NCBI GenBank assembly: GCA_017620015.1
Contig: JAFZRE010000039.1
Location: 37,535 to 101,534, forward strand
DNA length: 64,000 bases
DNA from: Bacteroidales bacterium
GTDB taxonomy: Bacteria; Bacteroidota; Bacteroidia; Bacteroidales; ML635J-15
Reading direction: 5' to 3'
In this document: in pieces, positions 1 to 8,254 of the stretch
Layout of the letters: each line of letters opens with the position of its first letter
Numbering within the stretch: position 1 is the first letter of the stretch
Notes under the pieces: model-generated
Told to the model about the DNA's origin: nothing
What the model saw: only the letters and a program-made list of their open reading frames with translations
Databases searched by the model: none
Translations under genes and position numbers: made by a program

Positions 1-121
1 ACAGTTTGCTGCCTTCGATTCGGTTCGAGTTGTAGGCGAGTTTTACCTGAGTCTTGTGGTAAATTCCGCCTTTGCGCTTGACATTCCGCTCGTCGATGAG
101 AAGTTCTGTGAGTCTGTTCAT
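1..121 (-). CDS. Fic-family protein, N-terminal 40 residues only (runs off the window)
   Basis: The ATG at 121 opens a frame that stays open to the window edge. The visible residues start MNRLTELLIDERN and end in NSNRIEGSKL, the conserved beginning of Fic/DOC-family proteins. Within it, S-N-R-I-E-G fits the (S/T)xxxE(G/N) inhibitory-helix motif that blocks the ATP site in self-inhibited Fic AMP-transferases. The start lies 4 bp after the obgE stop, so the two genes are probably co-transcribed. The catalytic HxFx(D/E)GNGR loop is outside the window, so activity and substrate cannot be judged. The call rests on about 40 residues. Confidence 0.6.
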   Translation of the reverse strand, partial: MNRLTELLIDERNVKRKGGIYHKTQVKLAYNSNRIEGSKL

Positions 122-125
122 AGGA

Positions 126-1121
126 TTATTCGTTCAATGCCTTCCAGATTAAGTCTTTTAGCTTGTCGATGTTCTTGTGTGCCACCGACGAAATGAAGAC
201 GGTTTCAATTTTTTCGGGCAATTCCTTCGAGAGCATTTCCTGAAGTTCGTCGTCGATGAGGTCGCACTTGGTGACGGCAAGGATGCGCTTCTTGTCGAGC
301 AGTTCGGGGTTGTACTGCGTGAGTTCGTTGAGCAGCACTTCGTATTCGTTGCGGATGTCCTTGGTGTCGGCTGGAACCATGAATAGCAGTATCGAGTTGC
401 GTTCTATGTGACGCAAGAATCTAAGTCCCAGACCTTTGCCCTGACTTGCACCTTCAATGATTCCGGGGATGTCGGCCATTACAAACGACTTGTAGTCGTG
501 GTAGGCGACGATTCCGAGGTTAGGCACTAGCGTGGTGAAAGGGTAGTCGGCAATTTCTGGCTTTGCTGCCGATACAACCGACAGTAATGTCGATTTGCCT
601 GCATTTGGGAAACCTACGAGACCGACATCGGCAAGCACTTTCAACTCGAGGATTACGGTCTTCTCAATTCCTGGTTCGCCTGGTTGCGAGAATTTTGGTG
701 CCTGGTTGGTTGCCGTTTTGAATTCGGCGTTGCCAAGTCCGCCACGACCACCTTTGAGGAGGATAATTTCCTGGTCGTTCTCGGTGACTTCGCAGAGCAC
801 TTCGCCGGTGTATTCGTCACGGGCGATGGTTCCGAGCGGCACATCGAGGGTTATGTCCTTGCCGTTTGCGCCTGTGCATAATGCGCCGCTTCCGTTGGTG
901 CCGTTCTCAGCGAAGATGTGACGGTTGTATTTCAGGTGCAGCAAAGTCCACACGTTGGTTGTGCCGTGCAGGATGATGTGTCCGCCACGTCCGCCGTTTC
1001 CGCCATCTGGACCGCCTTTCTCGACGAATTTCTCGTGACGGAAGTGCATGGAACCTGCGCCGCCCGCTCCCGAACGACAATATATCTTTACGTAATCTAC
1101 AAAATTGGATGTGGTTGCCAT
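126..1121 (-). CDS. obgE: GTPase ObgE/CgtA
   Basis: 331-aa ribosome-associated Obg GTPase, involved in large-subunit assembly and stress or growth control. Residues 1-160 form the glycine-rich Obg domain ([12 protein letters not shown] near 36-47). The G domain follows: P-loop GFPNAGKS at 170-177, switch/G3 around [16 protein letters not shown], and G4 TKCD. The protein stops soon after the G domain, so the optional C-terminal OCT domain is absent, as in many short Obg proteins. It shows the normal base composition of the contig, unlike the AT-rich restriction genes next to it. The Fic gene follows after 4 bp. Confidence 0.96.
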   Translation of the reverse strand: MATTSNFVDYVKIYCRSGAGGAGSMHFRHEKFVEKGGPDGGNGGRGGHIILHGTTNVWTLLHLKYNRHIFAENGTNGSGALCTGANGKDITLDVPLGTIARDEYTGEVLCEVTENDQEIILLKGGRGGLGNAEFKTATNQAPKFSQPGEPGIEKTVILELKVLADVGLVGFPNAGKSTLLSVVSAAKPEIADYPFTTLVPNLGIVAYHDYKSFVMADIPGIIEGASQGKGLGLRFLRHIERNSILLFMVPADTKDIRNEYEVLLNELTQYNPELLDKKRILAVTKCDLIDDELQEMLSKELPEKIETVFISSVAHKNIDKLKDLIWKALNE

Positions 1122-1130
1122 GGGATTATT

Positions 1131-2207
1131 TTAGTGTATAAATCTAATTTGTAAGTTTAATTTTAGCCAAAATTCACCATCTTTTTCGTATATTTCTCCA
1201 AAATTATGCCTACTAGTTGATGGTGTTTCAAAACCAGTGTTATAAAAAAGATAATCTTCTAAATCGTTTCTGTCGTAAAAATGGTAGCATACAATATCTC
1301 CATTTTCTTTTACTACAAGATATCCACCATTCGCATCATATCGTCCTGACCATACATTAGATGATGTCATGCCAAGTGCTGAAGTTAGAAGCATTTGTTT
1401 CATTTTGTGTGCATAAAAATCCATAGTGTTAGGGAATCCACACGGGTTTATAAGTGTGACCTTTTCTATAATGTCAGACATTGAGCGACCAGAATGGCTA
1501 TAGTATTCAATAAGGCAGTATCCTAAAATCGTATCCAAACTGCAATCAATATAGTGTAAATTGTTTTTGAACACTTTATTAACTACATCTACATATGTAA
1601 TTTCGCCATTATTCCTATATAATATTTCAAACTTTTTTGAAAATAGAGACTCTTTATTAAAATCTTCAATTTGTTTTTTGTTAAGACCCTTGATTTTATA
1701 CAAGAAATTGGTGCTGTCTTTGTTGCTGTTGAATAATGTTGATTTTCCTCCTAATTTTGATTTTATACTGAATCCTAATTTGTGTTCCATTCCTGAACGT
1801 ATGTCATGGATTACCATTCGTAGGTCTGCTTTATCTTGTGATTTTGCTTTTATTGAAAAACAGTTAATGCTATTCATAAACTGTTCAATATCAGGAAATG
1901 ATAGAGTTTTGCCTTTAGGAGGGTTGGCTGTAATAATATAGTTGTATAGTGTTTGTGCTATTTGAGAGAAATATTCTCTTGATATTGATATTTCATTGTT
2001 TGCACCGATTATTTTGATTTTATTGTTATTTATCTTATAGCAGAATTCTTCCGAATTATTTTCAATGCGTAGGATTTCTTTAATTATATAGTATAAATTT
2101 TCTATTTTATTTAATTGACCATCAGCACTATTTACTTTGCCATCTGCAAGCAATTTAAATAGCGTATATATTTCACTCCATTCTCCTTTATTTCCTGTTA
2201 GTGCCAT
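1131..2207 (-). CDS. HpaII-family type II restriction endonuclease
   Basis: 358 aa. It begins MALTGNKGEWSEIYTLFKLL, contains GFSIKSKLGGKSTLFN with a following TNFLYKI, and ends in a block containing TPSTSRHNFG and LNLQIRF. All three are hallmarks of the HpaII endonuclease family (PF09561, HpaII-type restriction endonuclease), whose founding member cuts C^CGG. It overlaps the methyltransferase gene by 20 nt, so the two are translationally coupled with the methyltransferase first, an order that protects the host. The DNA is clearly more AT-rich than obgE and gcvT on either side, which suggests acquisition. CCGG specificity is inferred from the family, not shown. Confidence 0.85.
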   Translation of the reverse strand: MALTGNKGEWSEIYTLFKLLADGKVNSADGQLNKIENLYYIIKEILRIENNSEEFCYKINNNKIKIIGANNEISISREYFSQIAQTLYNYIITANPPKGKTLSFPDIEQFMNSINCFSIKAKSQDKADLRMVIHDIRSGMEHKLGFSIKSKLGGKSTLFNSNKDSTNFLYKIKGLNKKQIEDFNKESLFSKKFEILYRNNGEITYVDVVNKVFKNNLHYIDCSLDTILGYCLIEYYSHSGRSMSDIIEKVTLINPCGFPNTMDFYAHKMKQMLLTSALGMTSSNVWSGRYDANGGYLVVKENGDIVCYHFYDRNDLEDYLFYNTGFETPSTSRHNFGEIYEKDGEFWLKLNLQIRFIH

Positions 2208-3420
2208 GTTTTTTCGGTGTGTTGATTTCTAATTGTTTTATTATTTCTTTTGCAGTGGCTTGTATTGCAGGAACTGCTACAGAATTACCAAATTGTTTGT
2301 ATGCAGATGCGTCTGCAACTGGAATTATATATGAATCGGGAAAACCTTGTAATCTAGCCCATTCTCTTGGAGTCATTCTTCTCCAACCATCACGATTAAC
2401 TTCTCCTTTTATTTTGGTTATGGGAGTAAAATCTTGCAGTCTTTTGTCAATTACAATATTTCTTTCTCGTCCCATTCCACCAACTACGATTGCATTTGCA
2501 ATTCCATCATCGGGAATAATTTCATATCCGAATCCGTTTCCCTTGTCCTCGTGTCTCTTTTTATGATTAATTAATGTTTGTATGTATTGGGTTGATAAAT
2601 AGTATTTTACAGAAACGGTTTCTTCTTCTCTTATGTCAATAAATCGTTTTGTGTTGTCTGTTGGTTTGGGATATGAAAAACTATTAACATTTAAATCTTT
2701 TCTAAATCCAACAATATATATTCTTTCCCTATGTTGAGGAACTCCGAAATTCATTGCATTTACAATTTCTGGGTCTGGAACATAGTACTCCAAATCGTTT
2801 CTTAATACATTTAAAATTGTTTCAAGAGTACGACCTTTATCATGGATTTTTAAACCTTTTACATTTTCTAGGAAAAATGCTTTGGGCTTTTTACGTTTTA
2901 TGATTTCTGCAACATCAAAAAATAATGTACCCCTTGTTTCTTCAAATCCTTTGCGTTTGCCTGCTAATGAAAATGCTTGACAAGGAAATCCTGCGCAAAG
3001 AATGTCGAAATCGTCAGGAATAAATTGTTTGGTTCTTTCTTTGGTAATGTCCCCGAAAGGAACTTCTCCAAAATTTGTGAAATATGTTTTTTGTGCTTGT
3101 ATGTCCCATTCCGAAGAATATACACATTTGCCACCTAAATTTTGCATGGCGATACGGAATCCGCCAATTCCTGCAAATAAATCAATGAATGTGAATTTGT
3201 AATTGTTTTGCGGTGGAAATGGAACTCCAAATACTTGAGTAAATAATCCACCATATTCAGGAATAGGTTCTGCTGCAATCTCGGAATTACAAGTATGTTC
3301 TTCGATAGCATCATTTCTATATGTATATTCAAATTTGCTTCCTTTGTTTTGCAGATAATGCGAAAGGATAGCACCTTTTTCATCAATTTCAATAATATTA
3401 TTGGTTATATTTTTGCCCAT
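2188..3420 (-). CDS. DNA (cytosine-5) methyltransferase of the HpaII-like R-M system
   Basis: 410 aa with the C5-methyltransferase motifs in canonical order. These are motif I DLFAGIGGFR (80-89), motif IV GFPCQAFS with nucleophile Cys147, motif VI ENV (185-187), motif VIII QHRERIYIVGFR, motif IX RMTPREWARLQGFP, and motif X QFGNSVAVPAI at the C-terminus. The roughly 75 residues before motif I are an unassigned extension. It is the modification partner of the HpaII-like endonuclease, whose start codon lies inside its 3' end. A 59-aa ORF precedes it by 23 bp. The composition is AT-rich like the endonuclease. No Vsr endonuclease or HTH controller gene is seen. Confidence 0.93.
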   Translation of the reverse strand: MGKNITNNIIEIDEKGAILSHYLQNKGSKFEYTYRNDAIEEHTCNSEIAAEPIPEYGGLFTQVFGVPFPPQNNYKFTFIDLFAGIGGFRIAMQNLGGKCVYSSEWDIQAQKTYFTNFGEVPFGDITKERTKQFIPDDFDILCAGFPCQAFSLAGKRKGFEETRGTLFFDVAEIIKRKKPKAFFLENVKGLKIHDKGRTLETILNVLRNDLEYYVPDPEIVNAMNFGVPQHRERIYIVGFRKDLNVNSFSYPKPTDNTKRFIDIREEETVSVKYYLSTQYIQTLINHKKRHEDKGNGFGYEIIPDDGIANAIVVGGMGRERNIVIDKRLQDFTPITKIKGEVNRDGWRRMTPREWARLQGFPDSYIIPVADASAYKQFGNSVAVPAIQATAKEIIKQLEINTPKKHGTNRK

Positions 3421-3443
3421 TATGAATATTAGATAGTTATGAT

Positions 3444-3623
3444 TTATGTCCTTAATATTTCATCAAAAATATATTGATACATTACTATCATATTTTCTCC
3501 CATTCCATATTGAACTAATTTGATAGTTTTGTCAAGTTCTTCTTGATTTAAATTCCTTCCCAAGACTATTTTCGCTTCATTTTGTATGTCGTCAGTATCT
3601 ATGGAATATACTATTTCACTCAT
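3444..3623 (-). CDS. Small 59-aa protein leading the R-M operon, function unknown
   Basis: The frame runs ATG at 3623 to TAA at 3444. It reads MSEIVYSIDTDDIQ, continues through KIVLGRNLNQEELDKTI, and ends FDEILRT. It is short, acidic and predicted mostly helical, with no signal peptide, no cysteine and no recognisable helix-turn-helix. The LGR.LN.EEL pattern recalls small hypothetical proteins of Bacteroidota that have no assigned function. It lies 23 bp upstream of the methyltransferase on the same strand and shares the AT-rich composition, so it probably belongs to the R-M operon. It could be a regulator or accessory factor, but nothing in the sequence proves this. Confidence 0.6.
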   Translation of the reverse strand: MSEIVYSIDTDDIQNEAKIVLGRNLNQEELDKTIKLVQYGMGENMIVMYQYIFDEILRT

Positions 3624-3643
3624 TTTTAGAAAACTATGCTATT

Positions 3644-3681
3644 TTTCAAAAAAGAACCCCGGAACCGAGATTCCGAGATTC
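3644..3681 (-). terminator. Rho-independent terminator of gcvT
   Basis: On the minus strand, GAATCTCGGAA pairs with TTCCGGGGTTC (some G-U pairs) and is followed by TTTTTTG. It lies 25-60 bp past the gcvT stop and separates gcvT from the R-M operon. Confidence 0.75.
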
Positions 3682-3706
3682 TTAATTATGGAAACAAATG
3701 TATTTC

Positions 3707-4837
3707 TTACTTAACCTGTGGCATCTGGTCCTTGAAGAGCGGAGTCTTCTTTACTTCGGCCTTAACCTTCTTGCCGCGGATGTCGATGTAGATTTCTGTT
3801 CCTTCCTTCCAGAATCCACGGTTGAGGTATGCCATACCGATACCCTTCTTCATCATTGGCGACATTGCACCCGAAGTAACATGACCTATTTCGTTGCCTT
3901 CTGCATCGTAAACAAGGTATTCGGGACGTGGAATTCCACGGTCAACGAGGATGAAGCCCTTCAACATCTTGCTTGTGCCTTCTGCTTTCAGTTTCTCGTG
4001 GTATGCACGGTTGGTGAAATCGTTGCCGTCAACAAACTTGGTAATCCATCCAAGACCAGCTTCGATTGGTGAGGTTGTGTCGTTGATGTCGTGTCCGTAG
4101 AGGCAGAATCCCATTTCGAGGCGGAGAGTGTCGCGTGCGCCAAGACCTATCATCTTGATGCCGAATTCTTCACCAGCTTCGAGAACAGCCTTCAACAGCT
4201 TGTCGGCGTACGGGTTCTTTGCGTAGATTTCGCATCCGCCTGCACCAGTGTAACCAGTTGTCGAGAAGATAACTTCTGGAATACCAGCAAATTCGATAAT
4301 CTTGTTGGTGTAGTATTCCATGTCGATTACATTAGCCTTTGTGAGTTTCTGCATAGCCTTCAGAGCGTAAGGACCCTGAACAGCGAGCTGGCAGTATTCG
4401 TCGGATGCGTTTACGATGTCCTGTCCGACCTTCAAGCCCATCTTTTCTGCTATTGCGATGCACCAGTTCCAGTCCTTGTCGATGTTAGCAGCGTTTACAA
4501 CGAGGAAATACTTTTTGTCGTTGATTCTGTAAACCAGCAGGTCGTCAACGATACCGCCGTCGTTGTTAGGCAGGCACGAGTACTGAACCTTACCGTCGGT
4601 GAGGTCGGCAACATTGTTCGAAGTAACCTTCTGTACGAAGTCGAAAGCCTTGTCGCCTGTTACCCAGAATTCGCCCATGTGAGAAACATCGAAAACGCCG
4701 ATATGTTCGCGGCAGAAGATGTGCTCGTCGTTTATGCTAGTGTACTGGATTGGCATGTTGAAGCCAGCGAAAGGTGCCATCTGTGCGCCCTGTGCGATGT
4801 GAAACTGCGTGAAGGCAGTGGTTTTGATTTCTTCCAT
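3707..4837 (-). CDS. gcvT: Aminomethyltransferase (glycine cleavage system T protein)
   Basis: 376 aa, the full family length. It transfers the methylene group from the aminomethyl-lipoyl H protein to tetrahydrofolate, releasing ammonia. The T-protein/folate-binding signatures run in order: MAPFAGFNMPIQYTS near the N-terminus, GVFDVSHMGEFWV, SNNVADLTDGKVQYSC, the central GARDTLRLEMGFCLYGHD, and a C-terminal barrel ending VKKTPLFKDQMPQVK. The other glycine-cleavage genes (gcvH, gcvP) are not in the window, so it is a monocistronic locus with its own promoter and terminator. No glycine riboswitch is visible upstream. Confidence 0.96.
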   Translation of the reverse strand: MEEIKTTAFTQFHIAQGAQMAPFAGFNMPIQYTSINDEHIFCREHIGVFDVSHMGEFWVTGDKAFDFVQKVTSNNVADLTDGKVQYSCLPNNDGGIVDDLLVYRINDKKYFLVVNAANIDKDWNWCIAIAEKMGLKVGQDIVNASDEYCQLAVQGPYALKAMQKLTKANVIDMEYYTNKIIEFAGIPEVIFSTTGYTGAGGCEIYAKNPYADKLLKAVLEAGEEFGIKMIGLGARDTLRLEMGFCLYGHDINDTTSPIEAGLGWITKFVDGNDFTNRAYHEKLKAEGTSKMLKGFILVDRGIPRPEYLVYDAEGNEIGHVTSGAMSPMMKKGIGMAYLNRGFWKEGTEIYIDIRGKKVKAEVKKTPLFKDQMPQVK

Positions 4838-4883
4838 TATGTTATGTCTTTAAGTTTTTAATGAATTTTTGAAAAATTTGGGG

Positions 4884-4891
4884 CAAAGATA
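4884..4891 (-). promoter_or_regulatory. Bacteroidota -7 box upstream of gcvT
   Basis: TAtcTTTG on the minus strand, about 47 bp before the gcvT ATG, matches the TAnnTTTG consensus. No clear -33 TTTG is seen at the usual spacing. Confidence 0.55.
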
Positions 4892-5060
4892 AGATTTTTA
4901 TTTGAGCCAGTTTCATTTTTGTGAAATTATTTTGAGGTATTTTGATTCAGTTTTGTGTATAAATATGTTTATAATATGCCTCCTTTCCCCGCCTAAAAAA
5001 ACTATCCGTTTGGCATTTTTTTTATAAACTTGCGAACTTTTTTAATTAGAGAATAATAGG

Positions 5061-5861
5061 ATGGAAGCTATATTTACGCCTGAATTTTTCAATACGATGC
5101 TGATTATCATGGCAGCAGTGGGGTTGGTTGTGTTCGTTTCGCTTTACTTTGTCGATGCTGGTTACGGCAAGATGATTTCGGCAAAGTGGGGACCCGCAAT
5201 GCCAAACAAGTGGGGGTGGATGCTGATGGAATGCCCGGTGTTCATTATCGTGCTCTACCTTTGGTGGACTGCCGCACCCGAAGTCAAATATAACGTACCG
5301 TACCTGTTGTTCTTCCTGTTCTTCGAACTGCACTATTTCCAGCGTTCGTTCATCTTCCCGTTCTTGCTCAAGGGCAAGTCGAAGATGCCGATTGCGATAA
5401 TGGCGATGTCGGTAATATGGAACCTGATAAACGGCTACATCCAGGGTTACTGGCTGTTCCACCTTGCACCTGCAAATCCAACATATAGTGTGCTGTATTC
5501 TACCGACTGGCTCACGAGCTGGCAGTTTATCGCAGGAACTATCATTTTCTTTACCGGAATGTTCATCAACTTGAATTCCGACCATGTTATCCGCCATCTG
5601 CGCAAGCCCGGCGATACCAACCATTATCTTCCAAAGAAAGGTATGTATAGGTATGTCACCAGCGCCAACTATTTCGGCGAAATTACCGAATGGCTCGGCT
5701 TTGCAATCCTTACCTATTCTTGGGCAGGAGCCTTGTTCTTCTGGTTCTCGTGCTGCAACCTTGTTCCCCGTGCAAATTCCATATACCACAAGTACGAGAA
5801 TGAATTCGCTGAGGAGTTCAATGGAAAGAGATTGAAGAGGATTATACCGTTTATTTATTAA
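5061..5861 (+). CDS. 3-oxo-5-alpha-steroid 4-dehydrogenase family membrane protein
   Basis: 266-aa polytopic inner-membrane protein with about six hydrophobic segments, the first near residues 12-30. The C-terminal half carries the steroid 5-alpha-reductase signature: RYVTSANYFGEITEWLGFA, then FWFSCCNLVPRA, HKYENEFAEEF and the terminal KRIIPFIY. Members reduce the delta-4 double bond of 3-oxo steroids with NADPH. Gut Bacteroidales enzymes of this family have been reported to make 5-alpha (allo) bile-acid derivatives, so a steroid or other polyprenyl/enone substrate is plausible. No other steroid genes are nearby and the gene stands alone between terminators, so the substrate is inference. Confidence 0.85.
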   Translation: MEAIFTPEFFNTMLIIMAAVGLVVFVSLYFVDAGYGKMISAKWGPAMPNKWGWMLMECPVFIIVLYLWWTAAPEVKYNVPYLLFFLFFELHYFQRSFIFPFLLKGKSKMPIAIMAMSVIWNLINGYIQGYWLFHLAPANPTYSVLYSTDWLTSWQFIAGTIIFFTGMFINLNSDHVIRHLRKPGDTNHYLPKKGMYRYVTSANYFGEITEWLGFAILTYSWAGALFFWFSCCNLVPRANSIYHKYENEFAEEFNGKRLKRIIPFIY

Positions 5862-5869
5862 TGGGTTCA

Positions 5870-5955
5870 AGGTTCAAAGTTTAAGGATTCAAAGTTCAAT
5901 CGTAGCGGCGCAATGCTTTGCGCTCGTTCAAAAGTTCAAAGTTCAAGGTGGATAA
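5870..5955. repeat. Heptamer-type repeat with embedded palindrome
   Basis: Runs of GGTTCAA / AGTTCAA / ATTCAAA-like heptamers surround the palindrome GCGCAA-tgct-TTGCGC (about 5908-5923). No gene is seen here. Confidence 0.6.
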
Positions 5956-6060
5956 GGCACAAAGCCTTACAGCTTGACGATGTTTTGATTGTCCGTGTGT
6001 TTATAGATTAGATTCGTTTCTTGTTGAGACACAAAATTTTGCGTATTTCCAATATATAAT

Positions 6061-6118
6061 AAAAAATCCCCCATTTCGTCATCCTGAACTTGTTTCAGGA
6101 TCTGAAATGGGGATTTTT
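6061..6118 (-). terminator. Bidirectional terminator with a dispersed-repeat apex
   Basis: The outer stem pairs ATCCCCCATTTC with GAAATGGGGAT, flanked by A6 on one side and T5 on the other. The apex is a second perfect stem, TCCTGAA-cttg-TTCAGGA (6082-6100), identical in core to a dispersed repeat. It starts 4 bp past the TPM gene stop and also faces the reductase gene from the other side. Confidence 0.8.
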
Positions 6119-6121
6119 GTT

Positions 6122-6958
6122 TTAGAAGCCTCCGCCAGAATGCCCGCCTCCCGACGAGCCATGTCCGCTGCTGCCACTGCCGCTACTCTTGGGCGAGTAG
6201 GTTCTCGTCGTGAACGATCTTACAAACTTGGTGCTTTCTTTTGTCAATTTGAATGAACCTTGCTTCTTGTAGTCGTTTGCGCTGGTAGCTTTAAATACAA
6301 GTTTGTATTTTTTGCGGTGAAGTCCCCAGATAAGCCATGCAAAAAGCAATGCAAATATTCCGCATTTCCATTTCGGAAACGAAATATCATATAAGTAGTC
6401 TTCTTCGACTGCGTTGATAAACCACATTATTTCACCGTAATAATCCTCGCTCTGATACAGAGGTTTCATGCTTTCTGCATAACTTTCAACCCTGTCGCCA
6501 ATAACCGACATTTCTGCCAGACGACCGGCGTCGTAATAGCGGTTTCTGCCGTAGGCCTGGTCTATAATCAGCATAACGCCATCGGCCTTGAAATCGTTGT
6601 AGTCGTAAAAATCCTGAATGTACACGTCTGATGGCGCGTAGTCGTTGAAGGATGGTTTGGGATTCTCGTTTATGGTTACGATTGCAATGTCGAGCCCAGT
6701 TTTGCTCATGAATTCGCGGCAACGTTGCTTGATTTGAATGCGCTGGGTCTCTGTCAAAAGCTCTGCGTAGTCGTAAATCTTGTAAGATGTATCGACGTAT
6801 GGCGTTGTAAGAACGTATTCAATGTTTGCCTCCGTTACTTGGAACTTTTTTACATGCGGTTCGCTTTCTGTTCTTTCTCCGATTGAATAAATGTCGCCTT
6901 GTGCAAATCCATACAAACTGGCAACCAGAAGCAGTATTGTTGAAAAAATATTCTTCAT
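6122..6958 (-). CDS. TPM-domain secreted/membrane protein
   Basis: 278 aa. It has an N-terminal signal peptide (MKNIFSTILLLVASLYGFAQ) and a TPM domain at about 50-190. Recognisable pieces are YVDTSYKIYDYAELLTE, KTGLDIAIVTIN, FKADGVMLIIDQ and YYDAGRLAE. One membrane helix follows (GIFALLFAWLIWGLH), then a cytosolic-side tail ending in a low-complexity Gly/Ser/His stretch, GHGSSGGGHSGGGF. TPM proteins are variously linked to membrane-protein quality control and phosphatase-like activity; no specific role can be assigned. The gene follows the zinc-ribbon gene by 14 bp and is very likely co-transcribed with it. Confidence 0.85.
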   Translation of the reverse strand: MKNIFSTILLLVASLYGFAQGDIYSIGERTESEPHVKKFQVTEANIEYVLTTPYVDTSYKIYDYAELLTETQRIQIKQRCREFMSKTGLDIAIVTINENPKPSFNDYAPSDVYIQDFYDYNDFKADGVMLIIDQAYGRNRYYDAGRLAEMSVIGDRVESYAESMKPLYQSEDYYGEIMWFINAVEEDYLYDISFPKWKCGIFALLFAWLIWGLHRKKYKLVFKATSANDYKKQGSFKLTKESTKFVRSFTTRTYSPKSSGSGSSGHGSSGGGHSGGGF

Positions 6959-6972
6959 CTTGACCTCCTTTC

Positions 6973-8043
6973 TTAATCAAATAGAATAGCGAATAATGCT
7001 GCAATCCCGAATCCTAATGCGAAGAGAATCAAGAAGAACAGTACTGATTTGCCTTTGGATATGGGAATGTCTCCGACAATTTTCCCCGTTTGTCCGTTCA
7101 TTGCAAAAGAGTAAGGTTTGCCTTTTACAAAAGTGTTCAGCATCCATACGGGCAGCAATACATAGTCAACGTTTTCTATCTTGCAGTTGATGTCTTCTTT
7201 GGACGAGACAAGCATACCGTTGATTGTTGATGTGAGCGACTGTTTTAACGAATTGTTCATTCTGAGGTTTGCCCGGTCTTCGTTATCTTCTGCGCTTACA
7301 TCGTATTTTTCGGCCAAAAATCCTGACAAATACGAATAGTTGAACGGTACCAGTGCCTCAAATTTGAACGGCTCGATGGAGTCCATCAGATTGTCGTCGA
7401 ATTTTTCGCTACCATCGGCAGGAACTCTCTCAAAACTTTCCATTCCTTCACGATATTCGTGGTAAACATTGGTTTGCGAGCATTTGTAGTCGCCTTCGCG
7501 CCATGTTTTTGCCAGTTCGTGCCTTTCTCCATCGATATAGCCTTCCGATTGTCCGTTGTAAAGCCAGAAAGGGATGTAAACTCCGGTAATTTTCTCAATG
7601 TTTTCCCTCTGTCCGAACTCTTTCGGAGCAAGGAAACGCTTTTTCCTTAGACCGTTGTATGCTGCAATTGCCTGTTGCTTTGTCGTTGAGAACGGGATTA
7701 CATATTTCGGGCGGAATTTGCCTTCAAGTCTCGACTTTAGAATTCCTGTGCTGCCACAGTAAACACAGAAGGTTGATGCTGTGTTCTCATCGGTAACCAT
7801 TTCTGCACCACAGTTTTGGCAACGGTAAAGATTGAGTTGCGGTTGGTCTGGGTCTGGAGTGGTATCTTCTTTGTAATCAGACTTGTTGATGTCGATGTCT
7901 GCATCGGATTTTGCCTCCGTCATTTTCAGGATTTCTTCTTCGGAGAACTCCGCACCGCAGGTTTCGCACACCCAAAGCCCTTTTTCTGCGTTGTAGGGCA
8001 ACGAAGAACCGCAACCGGGACATTTTAATACGGTAGTATCCAT
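6973..8043 (-). CDS. Double zinc-ribbon membrane-anchored protein
   Basis: 356 aa. Two treble-clef or rubredoxin-like zinc ribbons sit at the N-terminus: CPGCG...CETCG (about 8-32) and CQNCG...CVYCG (about 74-97). The middle region starts KYVIPFSTTKQQAI, and one C-terminal membrane helix follows (VLFFLILFALGFGIAALFAIL). It is clearly paralogous to the protein at 12116-13270: same order of ribbons, same K.V(I/L)PF block, same terminal helix. It is upstream of, and probably in an operon with, the TPM gene. The ribbons suggest binding to nucleic acid or protein, but the function is unknown. Confidence 0.75.
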   Translation of the reverse strand: MDTTVLKCPGCGSSLPYNAEKGLWVCETCGAEFSEEEILKMTEAKSDADIDINKSDYKEDTTPDPDQPQLNLYRCQNCGAEMVTDENTASTFCVYCGSTGILKSRLEGKFRPKYVIPFSTTKQQAIAAYNGLRKKRFLAPKEFGQRENIEKITGVYIPFWLYNGQSEGYIDGERHELAKTWREGDYKCSQTNVYHEYREGMESFERVPADGSEKFDDNLMDSIEPFKFEALVPFNYSYLSGFLAEKYDVSAEDNEDRANLRMNNSLKQSLTSTINGMLVSSKEDINCKIENVDYVLLPVWMLNTFVKGKPYSFAMNGQTGKIVGDIPISKGKSVLFFLILFALGFGIAALFAILFD

Positions 8044-8183
8044 TCTTATAATATTTAGGACTTCAACTTTTGTAACTTCCTCATACTTTGTGAAGTCCGT
8101 TAAACAAAGTTTGAGAATAAAGACATTGCAAATCTACATATTTTTTGCCTTATTTCTGACATTTATGTTGATGGTAAAAATAA

Positions 8184-8238
8184 AAAATCCTCCTTTCGTT
8201 GTTCTGAACTTGTTTCAGAATCTAGAAGGAGGATTTTG
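8184..8238 (-). terminator. alaS terminator with a dispersed-repeat apex
   Basis: The outer stem pairs AAAATCCTCCTTTC with GAAGGAGGATTTT. The apex stem is TTCTGAA-cttg-TTCAGAA. It is built like the hairpin at 6061 but with different, mutually compensated outer arms. It lies about 17 bp past the alaS stop. Confidence 0.8.
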
Positions 8239-8254
8239 TTACAGTATAGTCTAT

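Noticed and set aside
3444..3623. Controller (C) protein of the R-M system
   Set aside because: The 59-aa product has no helix-turn-helix, and no C-box-like repeats are seen upstream.
4838..5060. Glycine riboswitch upstream of gcvT
   Set aside because: The region is short and AT-rich, with only a -7 box; no paired aptamer structure could be seen.
5046..5870. 274-aa minus-strand frame opposite the 5-alpha-reductase gene
   Set aside because: No hydrophobic or domain pattern; the sense strand reads a clear membrane enzyme.
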